Source: Choristoneura fumiferana
Taxonomy: Eukaryota; Arthropoda; Insecta; Lepidoptera; Tortricidae
Direction: 5' to 3'
DNA length: 64,000 bases
Assembly (NCBI RefSeq): GCF_025370935.1
Contig: NC_133479.1
Span: forward strand, 20,281,992-20,345,991
The notes beneath the pieces are model-generated. The model worked only from the letters and a program-made list of their open reading frames with translations, did no database searches and was not told where the DNA came from. Shown piece after piece: positions 23,869 through 35,427 of this stretch. How positions within the stretch are numbered: the stretch's first letter is position 1; every line of letters begins with the position of its first letter. A program made the position numbers and the translations under genes.

Positions 23869-26800
23869 CTGTACAAAAAACATAAGCAAACACATTAGTT
23901 AATATTGATAATAGTCCATTTAGCGAACACCATTTGAAAGTGGTGAAATATTTTGTTTAATTTGGTAAAACCGGGCAAGTGCACAGTCAGAGGCAAAAAT
24001 ACTATTGCACCTTTAACACCACAATTTTTTTTTAAAAACACTACGTGTTACTACTAAGTTCACACTGGTGATACCTAAAAAAATCGTGTTTCAAGCTCGG
24101 TTATGCTGGGCTGGATAACATAATTATGTATTTTACCTTTCTGTTGTTTGAATTAATCAGCGAATCGATTTCATTATATAAACTTAAAGAGTACTAAGGT
24201 CGCAGCCACTGACAAACAATTTGAACAACAGAGCTTTTTTTCACTAAAACTGATTTACGATTCATCAGTTTTTATTAAGTAATTGTTATTTTATTATTCT
24301 GAGTTTGAGATCTATGTAAACTCATTTTTGTACAAAAGAAAAGAAACAAAACACACGTGTGACAAACTTTGAGCTACATAAAGGCGGACTTATCCCTTTA
24401 AGACATCTCTACCAGCCAACCAATGAGTGGACGAGAGATGATTTGTAAGTTTAATTGATATACAGATATTAGAACGACATCATTTTTTTGTATGGGATCC
24501 CATTTTTCGTTTCCGTTCTATCTCTGTAACAGTTAACGTACAAACCGGAACTCCAAGATGTTAGAATTGTTAGATGCTACAGAAGAGAGCTTTGGTCGAA
24601 TGAATCTGGCCCAGCCTGCAGGCCGGGCCTCTCCATGTGTTGTCCGACTAAGTAAGCCACAACCAATAATAAGTAATGTGTCAATCCAAATAAATCGCTT
24701 CATGTTTTTTCTTTGCGACTAAGTATGAGTGGTAAAGACGGTAACGAGGAGCGGCCGCCGGCTGCGCGCGCGTCGTTACGCGCCATGACGCGGCTGAATA
24801 GCGGCGAGGGAAGCTAACTCTCTCCTTCACAAGTATCGCTATTGTCTGCTGCTTGTGCAGCTATAAGCTACCAGCAACGCTGAAAGCAAGAGTTGGCTCG
24901 TGGGAAACTAACGTTTCTAATGCCATACAATCACAAAACTGCGCGTTTCTGATTCATAATGATATATTCACTGGCCAGCAAAAGAAGTAGAAAAGCTGTA
25001 TTCGAGTTAGCAAGCAATTTTTTCATCGAACATTATCCTCTGCGTCTCCGTTCGTAAGCGAATACCTCGAGCAAGAACATTGGGGAGCGCGGGCGGCGGA
25101 ATGCCGCGCGGCGGCGGTTTTTGTGCGCGCGCGCCGTGCCCGCGCCGCGCCGCAGCCGCGCTCGGCTCCCGCAGGAGGTGACATTAGCATAAGTCTCAAC
25201 TCTCAGCCAAATAATTTAAGTGCAGACCGGATAAAGTGGGCGTCCCGGGGCGGTCGGTTCGTTAACTGTCGCCTACCATTACTCTGCAGCCGGGCGAGCG
25301 CGTACGGCGGTGTCGATCGCGACAGGCGATCAATGAGGGCTATCGTTTTTTAGCTTTCTAGATGGCGCCACTGTTGCGTGAGGTTTTTAAGTGTGGCTTT
25401 CAAAGTTTGTTATTATGGGCGTGAAAACAAAGTTAAGATTAAAATCACATTTAATACACCTTAAAACCGTACCATAAAAATATCGAGCAACCACAATGTT
25501 GCGTAGTCCCGTTTTGTTCGGAAAAAAGGGAGGACAAAAGTTTTCGAAAGACAAAACTGTCTCAAAACACAGAAATTAATTGCCCCGGAACGCATAATTG
25601 CCATAATTAATTTCAGGTAATGCAAAATATTCACAAAAGTATTCTAATTATAAATCCGGCGTAGCTCACCCAAAAACTATGCGATTTGACATTTCGGAGA
25701 CCTCACGCTACACTAGCGCCTCTAGCGGCGAATTCATACGCGATAGCCCTCATTAAACGCAGACGGCGGGTGACGCTGACGGGGTGCGGCACGATACGTG
25801 ATAAGACTGATAAGAGGTGCAACATTGCAGTACCGGCGGGCGGCGGCTGCGCTAGACGGCGCACACGCACCCGCGCGACCGCTTCTCCCTGAGTGCGGCA
25901 AAAACGTGCGGAATGCGAACGTGGCGAGAGGTCCATGTTCTCGCCGCGTGCACCATTCATCCTTTCGGTCAGCAGAGGCTTACGGGACACATTAGGCTTC
26001 ACTAAGTATCACAAGTACTTTTATATTTCTCCGAGATTGTTTTCCGATCCGCGCCCTATTGTGACAATACCAGCCAAACCAGCTCCGCAGTGCGGCGGCG
26101 CACTCGGACGCGCTCGGTTCGCGGAAATGCCCTCCCCCCTCTGAGCCGCTCGCCAGCTTCCACATTTGGAAGTACAATTGCATGACAAAATGTGATTGTC
26201 ACATCACACGGTCCGCACGCGGCGCACCATGCCTGCGCAGACTAGAAACAAGCGACGTACCGAAACCGGATTACCAGTTGTGAGGGACCAATCCCGTAAT
26301 AAACAAGAGAACCTTACACTTAGGTTAAGTATTTAAATTTGTGATTAGACTAAAAGAAATTCTAACTCAAAGTCTATTGTTTTAATTGTTTTTATTCAGA
26401 TGCAGACATAAAAAATGTTAAAGCATTTACCTACCTTACCTACTTGGTCGACTACATTACACTAATGAGCTAGTCCAAGGTAGAAGTGTGTTTACTATAT
26501 CGCTGGCAACCAGGCATGGGATACTCTAATAGCAAGCGGCCCATTCGACGAAAGCTATATCGGCTCCGCAAGAAGCTGTTTCACGCTTTTGAGAGACCGT
26601 AGTTTTCCGCTGGAAAAACCTTATTATTGGCAAACTAATTTCTGCGAAATTCTGAATGTGTTTCATAAAAACTCTTTTCGAAACGGAACAGATTTTATTT
26701 GAAAAGATCACTGTAGGTACCTAAAAGTTAGAGTTATGGGCTTGGGCACCTGCTCGTAGGTATCTATTTTAATACTACCTACATTGTAAAATTATTCGCT

Positions 26801-27239
26801 ATCAGCGCACGCCCATCGCTGCGCCCGCGCCGCCGGCAGCGAGAGTTAGAAAACAAAAAAAGACCTTTACATACTTAAAGCCTAACTAGATTAATTTTAT
26901 TTAATTTTTTGAGCCCATACTAACAATGAACACATGTTTCGTGTGCTTTGAGTATATAACATGTGTACTGGTAAACTTCAGTGCCATTTTAATTACTCAA
27001 TTATGTCTCCAACAATGGCGAGGCGAGGCAAGTCATAATAATGAACGTTCATCCCTGCAATCCCAGCCCTATGCGTCCCACGACAATACAATAATGAACG
27101 TAATAATATAATAGTGAAATTGTGTTCTCACCGCGAGTGTTTATAACAGCAGTAAACGGTTGGTGGTTTCCGCGCAGACGCTAAGGGCAGGCGTAAATCT
27201 TGTTCGGACGACGCTGACGCTGCCATAGAGACGTCTTGC

Positions 27240-27428
27240 TAAAGGTAAACGTCCACTTGTCGGTATCGTACGCATCGGACGCATCGCACGCAACGGATCG
27301 TAGTATTCTTTGTATAGAAACTCATATAAGTGCGTCCACCTGTCCGCATCGTAAGCATCGCACATTTCTATACAAAGCAACAAATCCGATACGTCCGAAG
27401 CGTACGATGCGGATAAGTGGACGCCTAC
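27240..27428. mobile_element. Foldback MITE, about 190 bp
   Basis: Arms AAACGTCCACTTGTCGGTAT (left) and TACGATGCGGATAAGTGGAC (right) are complementary. TTTGTATAGAAA and its complement lie nearer the centre. Confidence 0.65.
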
Positions 27429-27849
27429 CTTAAGTGACATCAAACTACAAACGGACGCAAGCAAAGCGGCGTGCCGCTGCGGCGCCGAGCGAGGATGCGC
27501 GGGCTTTGCGTGCGCGGAGCGTCGCGGCGGCGCGGCGGTCGCAGGTCGCGGTCGCGGCGCGGGTCAGCGGCAATTACGGGGGCGGCGCGGCGCACGCGCG
27601 GTGCGTGCCCCGCTCCACAATTTATATAATGAATTTAATACGCAGTGCGATATGTTGGCGCAGATTGTTCGTCGTTCCCACGCCCCCCCCCCCCGCTATT
27701 ACCGCGCGTCCCGCGTGGTGCCGCGGTGGCCGATTTGGCGCTGCACGCCGCGCGCCGCGCGCCGGGACCCGCAACGGCAGCCCGGCTCGCTGACACCAAA
27801 TTAACTAAGTGCATTGAGTCAACAGGCAAAAAGTGCAATTGAGGATATT

Positions 27850-28690
27850 TTTTCCATGCTGTCGACTGTACAACATGCTACAATTGGGACTTTGTGGTAT
27901 GTTTTTGATCACTAACAGCATTTTTAATATCTGTCTACAAGTTCTCGATTGGGCTGAGGACCGGCGACCGGCGACTGCGCAGCCCATGGTAAAACATTGA
28001 CTTTCTCAGATCTAAACCATTCTTTCTTAACTTTAGGTACTAGTGAGTTTTGGGTCACTATCTTGCTGGAAAACCCACTTAGTGGCATACAATCAGTGGC
28101 ATATGGATACATCACGTCCTGAAGCACCTTCTTTAAATAATATTCTTTGTATTTATTGCATTTATTGCATTAGCCCACTATATCTGTGATAGGCCTCATA
28201 GGCCCTACACCATAGTAAGAAAAATATTTCTTTACCAGCAAACCGAGTCCGCCCTGCTTGACGGTCTTTATTGTAAGTATACTGCGGCATAAAAGCGGCA
28301 CTGGGAGGTGTTCTCACGTACTCTCGACAACCTTTACACCCAAACAGCATCACTTCACTCTTGTCACTCCATAAAACATTACGCCACTTCTCTATAGGCC
28401 AATCTACAGGCCCTTTGGCAAAAATTAGTCTCTGTTTTATGTGCCTCTTGGTCAAGTGGGACTTTCCTCGGACTTTTGGCGTGCAGAGCAGCTTCAAAGA
28501 GTCGAAGGCAAACTGTAGAACTACTCACATTTAAATTTAATGAGTGTTGAATGTGTTTTGACGACAGAAATGGTTGCTATTACGACAAACGCACAATTCT
28601 TGAGTCCTTTTTTTTTGTTGTAGCCTTTTTTCTACCTCTTTGTTTCAAATTTATCCTCCCACTTCAGAGCGTGACTGATCATTTTAGCAA
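27850..28690 (-). pseudogene. Tc1/mariner-family transposase relic
   Basis: The minus strand reads a helix-turn-helix start (about 28690-28500), then KRHIKQRLIFAKGPVDWP, EKWRNVLWSDKSEVMLFG (catalytic D of the DDE triad) and, in shifted frames, VLQDVMYPYATDCMPLSG and AAQSPVAGP near the C-terminus, where family members have an AQSPDLNPIE-like motif. Several frameshifts and stops interrupt it, so it is inactive. Terminal inverted repeats were not resolved. The WSD motif and the order of blocks identify the Tc1 family. Confidence 0.85.
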
Positions 28691-29124
28691 AATATTTTAA
28701 AATTTCTTGAACAACTTTATAAGTTTTTCCTGCTTGAATCAGCCTTTTAATCAAGCTTCTCATTTCTCAGGAAAAATGCCATCCCCTTATAGTTCTTAAG
28801 TTTTCTAGCAGTAATCACTTTTACACAGCTACAAATTCTATATTGTACTATCGTAATTCCATATTATATCTTTGTGGCCGGACAAAAATACGTAATTAAG
28901 TCATTTTAATTACACTGCTATTTATATGGAACATAATTTTTAGAAAATCGAAAATAAAATTTGGTAAAATAAAAAAATCGATTCAGTGGCCAGAACACAT
29001 AGTCTTTAGGTAAATGGTTTGTAAATATAAGGCCGTCTTTTGAGTACCAGTTTTATCTTAGAAATTAGGTACCCAGGTCATAAACTGCTATTATTTTGCA
29101 CACAACTGTAGTGATATAAACTAT

Positions 29125-29375
29125 GGTCTCTCGAGGAGCGGATCGTGGATTCAAAATGATCGCACCTTTGAGTTTTTCGAAATATGTGCGAAATTACATT
29201 TAAAATTCACCACGGTGAAAGAAAACATTGTGAAAAAGCCTTCACAACCTGCGAAGCATCCAACAGTGTGTATGTGATGAAGTTCTTAATCCGCACTGTG
29301 CCCGCGTGGGAACTGCCCAAGACCTCTTCTTCTGGGAGGAGGCTAGTACCCAGAAGTGAGACGTATATATAGGTA
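29125..29375 (+). mobile_element. SINE family C copy
   Basis: GGATCGTGGATTCAAAATGA (degraded B box), TATGTGCGAAATTACATTTA, AACCTGCGAAGCATCCAACA and a tail related to CAGCAGTGGGACGT (CAGAAGTGAGACGTATATAT). Confidence 0.7.
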
Positions 29376-29589
29376 CTTAAGTTGTTATATCATATTAATC
29401 CTATTCAAATAAAGTCATCCAGACAAGACACACAGAGATCTCTGCGTAGGTACCTACCTACAAGTGTTGAATGTGCCTACAGTCTGGTGCTTATAGCTGT
29501 AGGCACTGAAAAGGAGCTGCCTTCCTTTCAGTTCCAGTTTCATACACAAGAAGTTTTAATAAATAATAATTATGTAGTTTTGTGATATG

Positions 29590-29618
29590 TACTAACACAC
29601 ACACACACACACACACAC
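29590..29618. repeat. (AC)n microsatellite
   Basis: An uninterrupted AC run, followed by a GTGTCGC short tandem repeat at about 29698-29717. Confidence 0.9.
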
Positions 29619-30015
29619 GCGTGTCTATTCTGTACTGGCTGCGTTGCGTGGTGCGCGGCGACCGCAGCGCGGCGCCGGCGCCGGTGTCGGGTGACGCGTG
29701 TCGCGTGTCGCGTGTCGCGCGTGAGAGCCGCGTACCAACATTAGTCACACTGGGACTTCATTTCAGTGTGTCGTGTTCGCCATCGCCACGCCACACTTTA
29801 ATGTAAACCTTATTAAAGTGTGGTTTAATAGGGTTTGCCTCTGTAACCCCTATTAAATAAATAAAGGTGTATACGTATTACTTATTCAGTGTAGTCAACC
29901 GATGAAGTTTATGCTTCCCTTTTGTAATTTGCCTTAGACACTGAGCTTGATATGACACTGGGTTGCGATAAATATTTATGCACTGAATTACTTCTGTTAA
30001 TGGACATCATAACAA

Positions 30016-30145
30016 ACAATACAATACAATGACTCTTTATATATTGTATACCACAATAGTAAGCGATACAGAAAACAGGTACACAGAGAAAAAATTACAA
30101 AGTAAACAATAGGCGGCCTTATCACTTCCAGAGCGATCTCTTATA
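30016..30145 (+). repeat. Family D repeat
   Basis: AATACAATACAATGACTCTT, GAAAACAGGTACACAGAG and CAATAGGCGGCCTTATCACT, as at 14015-14125. Confidence 0.6.
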
Positions 30146-31825
30146 GGCAACCTACAAATCTATTTATTTATGTAGTGTTGGTAGTACTTATTATAGTTCA
30201 ATCGATTTGATCCTTTTAATTATCTCTATGATATGTCGCAGGGAAATGATCATGACAAATCTCTAAGGGCTTTTGATAGAGTCACTCACACGCAGGACTT
30301 TAATTAAATGGTTAATCCATTTCGCACCTGTTTGGTGGTAACATTACGAAATAAGCCAAAAAAGTGAACTCGTTTTTTGATTTCACTATATTTGTTTAGT
30401 GATTCATAAAAATTAACAAGTGATTTGAAACACGTCAGTCAAAACGAACTCGCAAAGGCGGCTCGTTTTATCATTTCATTAGACACTTTCATAATCAATA
30501 ATCACCTAAGCTACAGCTCAGCTCAGTTACAGTAGAGACTACATTTGTTTATGTTTGTAGCTGAGATAATGGCGATTCATCCCTTGGTCGGACTATATTT
30601 TTTCTGACAAATTTTCAATTTTACTTACGAATCCTTCATCTACGTACGATATGGTAGAGTCGTTTTACGATGTTCCCTGTGAAGCTTTCAATGAAAGCTT
30701 TAACACAAAGAGTGGCGTCAAAAAGTCAATGCTGTCTTTTTCTTTACGAAAGTTTACAAAATACGTCATGGGAATCATTTAAAAATGGCTCTACCATAGC
30801 GAATAAGGGTTTTGAAGTAGTGACCAAAACATATTCGGTACATTTATAACATACCCAAGTGGTGAATTTTTAGTTGGACTCGCGTGCCGAGGGGTCTGTA
30901 CTGTAGGTATGTGCGCACAAAATTCAATTGATAAATAACGTTACACTGAGGTAGATAATACCTATATTTTGAACACCACTATAATTTGCAAATAAATCCC
31001 ATTCAGTATGCAAACACTTTCGTACATAGATCTCCCACGATACCGAGTGCTGGTCTGCTGGTGCTCTAACCCGTAAGGGTGACGAGGCGGTGGCAGCGGC
31101 GCCGGCGCTGGCTCTGCGGCTTACTGCTTAGAACTCAACTCACAACTCGCATATTCTGTGTTCTTCATTAAAAAGTAACCGAAACCGATCCAAGTAAACA
31201 TCAGTTGGCATACACGCGCGTGTTCTAAGACATCAAATCCAATAATGTTAAACTAAGTGGAGAAAAATAATAATGTCCAGACTTGCTGGGCCCCGCCCCG
31301 CGCGAGGGGCTAATTAGCAAACCTGATGAAACCCCAATTAAGGTCGCGCTAAAACTCACTATCGCTCTTGTCGTCGCCTTATCACCGGCACTCGCGACTC
31401 CTCTCACGTATTCGCGGCGGGCGGCTGCGCGTGCGCGCGCGCCGGCGGCTGCGGCGGACTGCGCGCGCGCTGCGCTGGCGCACGGTGACTCGCCCCACAT
31501 ACTGTGCCCGAGCTCCTCGTGTGGACAACCATACAAAAGAAGTCTAAGTTAAATTCATGTTGTGCCGACACTTGCCTATCTGTGTCCCTGAACGCTACAA
31601 TCTTACAGTCCTGAAATCAGCGGTGAATGGACATTATACCTAACCTACTAAGTAAAGGTGCAGTGCTTCACTTACCATCAGCGTGATTTTCATCAGCCTA
31701 AAAAGTAGGAAAGAGAGAAAAAATAAAAAATCATACATTAATTGATCGTTGCTTTTCACTCTTTTATGTCGTGTCGACGTCGTTTTATGTATGGCATACT
31801 TACCACAACGATTTCGAAGCCGGCC

Positions 31826-31895
31826 CTTAAATATCGATATTCTGGGTCTAGAAATTGATCTGTCACAGAATCTTCAGTGGACTGCATCAGACAAG
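31826..31895 (+). pseudogene. Short non-LTR reverse transcriptase fragment
   Basis: The frame reads NIDILGLEIDLSQNLQW, resembling the ILGLEI/ILGVEI block near the end of reverse transcriptases of CR1/Jockey-like elements. It is only about 25 codons long, so the call is tentative. Confidence 0.4.
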
Positions 31896-32294
31896 TATAC
31901 TTACTAAAGTAAACATACCTATATAGTATAGAGTATAGACACAGGTGATAAATTTAAAATTAGACTCCTGTATGTTTTGCCACATGGCGTACAAAATTTC
32001 ATAGGTTTGTGGTTTTTTTTATAATTGCAGCAATTTAAATATAGATCAGTCGAAGAAAAAATTGTAAAAAATAGCAATATAAAAATGTCATAAGTATAGA
32101 AAAATCAAAACACTAAAAATAAATTAAAACCGTCCAACAAAATTTAAAAATAAATTAAAATAATAATAGTAATTATAAATTGTTATCATTTAAAAATTCT
32201 TTGACACTATATAACATTTAAGTATCTAAGAGTAACAATCTTTTTTTTAAATTGCGTCAAATTCATTTCTTTAAAAGTATCTGGAATTTTATTA

Positions 32295-32505
32295 AATACT
32301 AGCTTTCGCCAGCGTGGAATTCGGTTATCGCGCGTTGGTTCCTCTTGAGCTGTGCATTTTTCGGGATAAAAAGTAGCCTATGTAACTCTCTGGCCCATAA
32401 ACTATCTCTATGCCAAAAATTACGTCGATCCGTCGCTCCGTTTCAACGTGAAAGACGGACAAACATACAAACACACTCGCATTTATAATATTAGTATGGA
32501 TTTGA
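32295..32505 (+). repeat. Family B copy
   Basis: ACTAGCTTTCGCCAGCGTGG start, TTCGGGATAAAAAGTAGCCT, GATCCGTCGCTCCGTTTCAA and an end CATTTATAATATTAGTATGG. Confidence 0.7.
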
Positions 32506-33067
32506 GGCGCCATTCCTAAAACACTTTTCCGCACCAACACGATGTTTTGCAAGCTTTCCTCCTCAATGTACGGTGATATTGAGAGCGGACAGGGAGCCGA
32601 CGTGCCTCTGTCAGTTTATTGAACAGGCTAGGGTGGGAATGGATAAAGAAGCTACCTCCAAAATGTAAAGCGACAGAAAGGATAGAATTTTATATTACAA
32701 CTAAAAAGGAACACAACTTTCAGTCTCTTTAAGATTATACATAGCCCCTTTGCACCTTTTCTGAGCCTCAGAGTTCACACTGCTTCCCTACAGTCGAATT
32801 TGCCCAAAATATTATTCCGTATCTTGTGTTGACGCTACAAGTCCGTGATAGGCGGTCAGCAAGGAATCAGTTTACGATCTTTGCAAGTTTATTTAGCACA
32901 AAAGCTAAATTAACTCCGCTTTTTGCATAGACCTACTTGATCTGCCCGAAATTTCCATGTGAGTTTAATTATTACTGTCAATCATTCCCTAGGAACTTAG
33001 TGACCTCAACCCTTTCTATATTTTTTCCGGCATAATTAACATTAATGTCATTCACTTGTTTTCTTTG

Positions 33068-33795
33068 ATAAAAAACCGGCCAAGAGCGTGTCGGACACGC
33101 CCAAAATAGGGTTCCGTAGCCATTAAGAAAAAATAAGTAATATTTTCTAAGGATTTCGTATTTTATCGGAATCTTCCAAGTTTAGGTATATTTTATACCT
33201 TAGGCTGCTATTTACTCTTAAACTACTAATAATTCTGAAGCAAACTTAGCCCTTATAGTTTTTCTTGAAAGTTTGATATACTTACTACCATTCTGAATTT
33301 TTTCAAATTTTTCCACCTACCAGTTTAGATTATAGAGGGGGGGACGCTCGATTTTAATGAAAATTTGCATTTTAAAGTTGAATATTTTGCAAACAAATCA
33401 CTGGATCGAAAAATCGTTTCAGCAACCCCTAATGATTTTAAAAGACCTATCCAACGATACCCCACACTACAAGGTTGGATGAGAAAAAAAAATCACCCCC
33501 ACTTTACGTCTATGGGAGGTACCTACACTAAAAAAAATCTTTTTAGAAATTTTTATTGTACCATTTTGTCGGCATAGTTTACATACATATTCAAGAAAAC
33601 TATAACGGTTAAGTTTGCTAGAGAATTATTAGTAGTTTAAGAGTAAATAGCAGCCAAAGATATAAAATATACCTGAACTATGGAAGATTCCGTATAAAAT
33701 ACGAAATCCTTAGAAAAATATTACTTAATTTTTTTGTAATGGCTACGGAACCCTATTTCGGCCGTTTCCGACACGCTCTTGGCCGGTTTTTTTTT
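33068..33795. mobile_element. TIR element with about 200-bp inverted arms
   Basis: Left arm from AAAAACCGGCCAAGAGCGTG and right arm (complement) AAAACCGGCCAAGAGCGTGT pair through TATTTACTCTTAAACTACTA. The 300-bp centre has no transposase. A fragment of the arm (TTATTAGTAGCTTAAGAGTA) also sits at about 12810. Confidence 0.75.
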
Positions 33796-34074
33796 GTATT
33801 TTAAAGTCACTAAGTCACAGCGCCATCGTGTGCCGAGTAGCTGTACCTAACCCACTATCAGACAGTGCCCATCTTATGGCGCCATCTCTTACCGAGTAGA
33901 TGAATTATAATAGTTAGCTACTTGACAACAGATAGCACAGACAGCGCTGCACCGTATCCTATCCTCATTCGATCCTAATCCCAGCAAGTAGGTACATTTT
34001 ACATAAATAAACTAGTAACCCCATCCTATCCCAGTGGCGCAGGCGTAGCGTAGTTGGGGCATAAAAATTTAATG

Positions 34075-34197
34075 GTATGTGTGAAGTTCCCAATCCGCGC
34101 TGGGCCCGCGTGGGATCTACGGCCCAAGTGTTCTTATTCTGAGAGGAGGACTGTGCCCAGCAGTGGGACGTGTATAGGCTGGGATGATGATGATAAT
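34075..34197 (+). mobile_element. SINE family C 3' part
   Basis: GTGTGAAGTTCCCAATCCGC, CCCAGCAGTGGGACGTGTAT and a GATGATGATGATAA end. The head is missing. Confidence 0.7.
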
Positions 34198-34254
34198 TCC
34201 ATAACAAAAAAAATGTCGCACTTATGATTCGGACCGATTAAAAATGAGTAAGAG

Positions 34255-34530
34255 TAGGTACCCTAAACCTTGTGCAAGGTCCGCCCGGATTGCTACCACC
34301 ATCTTGCTCGCTAATCCTGCCGTAAAGCAGCAGTGCTTGCACTGTTGTGTTTCGGCGTGGAGAGTAAGACAGCCGGTGAAATTACAGGCACTTGAGGTAT
34401 CCCATCTTAGGCCTCTAGGTTGGCAACGCATCTACAATACCCCTGGTGTTGCAGATGTTTATGGGCGGTGGTGATCTCTTACCATCAGGAGACCCACTTA
34501 CTGGTTTGCTTTCCAGTCGAATAAATAAAA
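34255..34530 (-). repeat. Family A copy, minus strand
   Basis: Complement of the family A sequence, including CATCTTGCTCGCTAATCCTG and AGATGTTTATGGGCGGTGGT. Confidence 0.7.
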
Positions 34531-34552
34531 AAAAGTACGTACCTACCGTCAA

Positions 34553-34636
34553 TCTCGCTCTCGTATTAAATAGTACAAGTGTCAGAGGGACCGCACGACA
34601 CGAACTTCGAGTTTCGAGTTTCGTAGTAGCCCTGCT
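34553..34636. mobile_element. Half copy of the CAGGGCTACTACGAAACTCG MITE
   Basis: Only the loop (CTCTCGTATTAAATAGTACA) and the right arm remain, ending TTTCGTAGTAGCCCTGCT. It directly follows the family A copy. Confidence 0.65.
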
Positions 34637-35204
34637 GTTGCTACGAGGAATCGATTTAGATAAAAACTACCCATGTTCAAGACCCTGAGAAAGACATACG
34701 GAAAAGTGCATTGTTCTCGCGGGATAGTAGAGTAGAGACTTTTGTGATAAGCAAGTAAGTCGATATAATAGGTTTTCTCGAGTGGCGAAATATCGCTAGA
34801 TGGCGTTAGTATAGCATCGACCTCACGATACTAGCAGAAATCCTCATTCCCGCTCCCGCGGGATACGGAATAAAAATCCATGCTAAGCTAATCAAGGAAG
34901 ATCGGTGGAAATAAAATTGAGTGATATAGTTACCTAATTTACTCTTCATGTATGTTTTTCTAGTAGAATATATTTTAAGTAACTTTCGAATGGTTCAGCA
35001 AATCTAATACAACTAAAAACTGTATAGGTACTTTACGAATTATGATAAAGTTCAACTTATCTCATTTACCATAAGTAAACACAAACTTCAGAATAACCAA
35101 CGTCAGTAATCAAAGCCACGTATGTTATCTATGGTCATTGATAATTTACATCATTTCTAAACGCAATCGAGGGGGCGTGCGTGATACGGAACGAAACAGA
35201 AAAT

Positions 35205-35245
35205 TTTTGACATGAAACGTCACGTCATACGTCACGCAATCGGAG
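35205..35245 (+). promoter_or_regulatory. Clustered CRE-like half sites upstream of the TDP-43 homologue
   Basis: ACGTCACGTCATACGTCACG holds three ACGTCA half sites within 22 bases, about 190 bp before the start codon. CREB/ATF-type binding is inferred from the motif only. Confidence 0.35.
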
Positions 35246-35427
35246 AGCTGTATACGCGTAGACAAAATCGCGAAATTGCTAGCTCACAAGACCCCGAGCT
35301 TCTCGAGCACCGGCAGGTCCGGGGCGGCATGTAAACATGCGGATCGTCCGCGTCTGGTTTGCGACCGAGAGCGAGCGCGGCGCGTGAGCGAGGGCGATCG
35401 AGCAGGCAGGGGCGAGCGCGCAACGTC

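Larger units (their letters stand above)
23869..35427. other. Gene-poor region rich in repeats and GC patches
   Basis: No conserved gene recognised apart from transposon relics. GC-rich patches at 24.75, 25.08-25.32, 25.75-26.2, 26.82, 27.45-27.8, 29.64-29.72, 31.08 and 31.4-31.5 kb have only short, unrecognised frames. It could be upstream regulatory DNA or an intron of a long myosin isoform. Confidence 0.5.

Noticed and set aside
27434..27793. 119-codon GC-rich plus-strand frame
   Set aside because: Low-complexity Arg/Ala composition of a CpG-rich patch, with equally open frames on the other strand.
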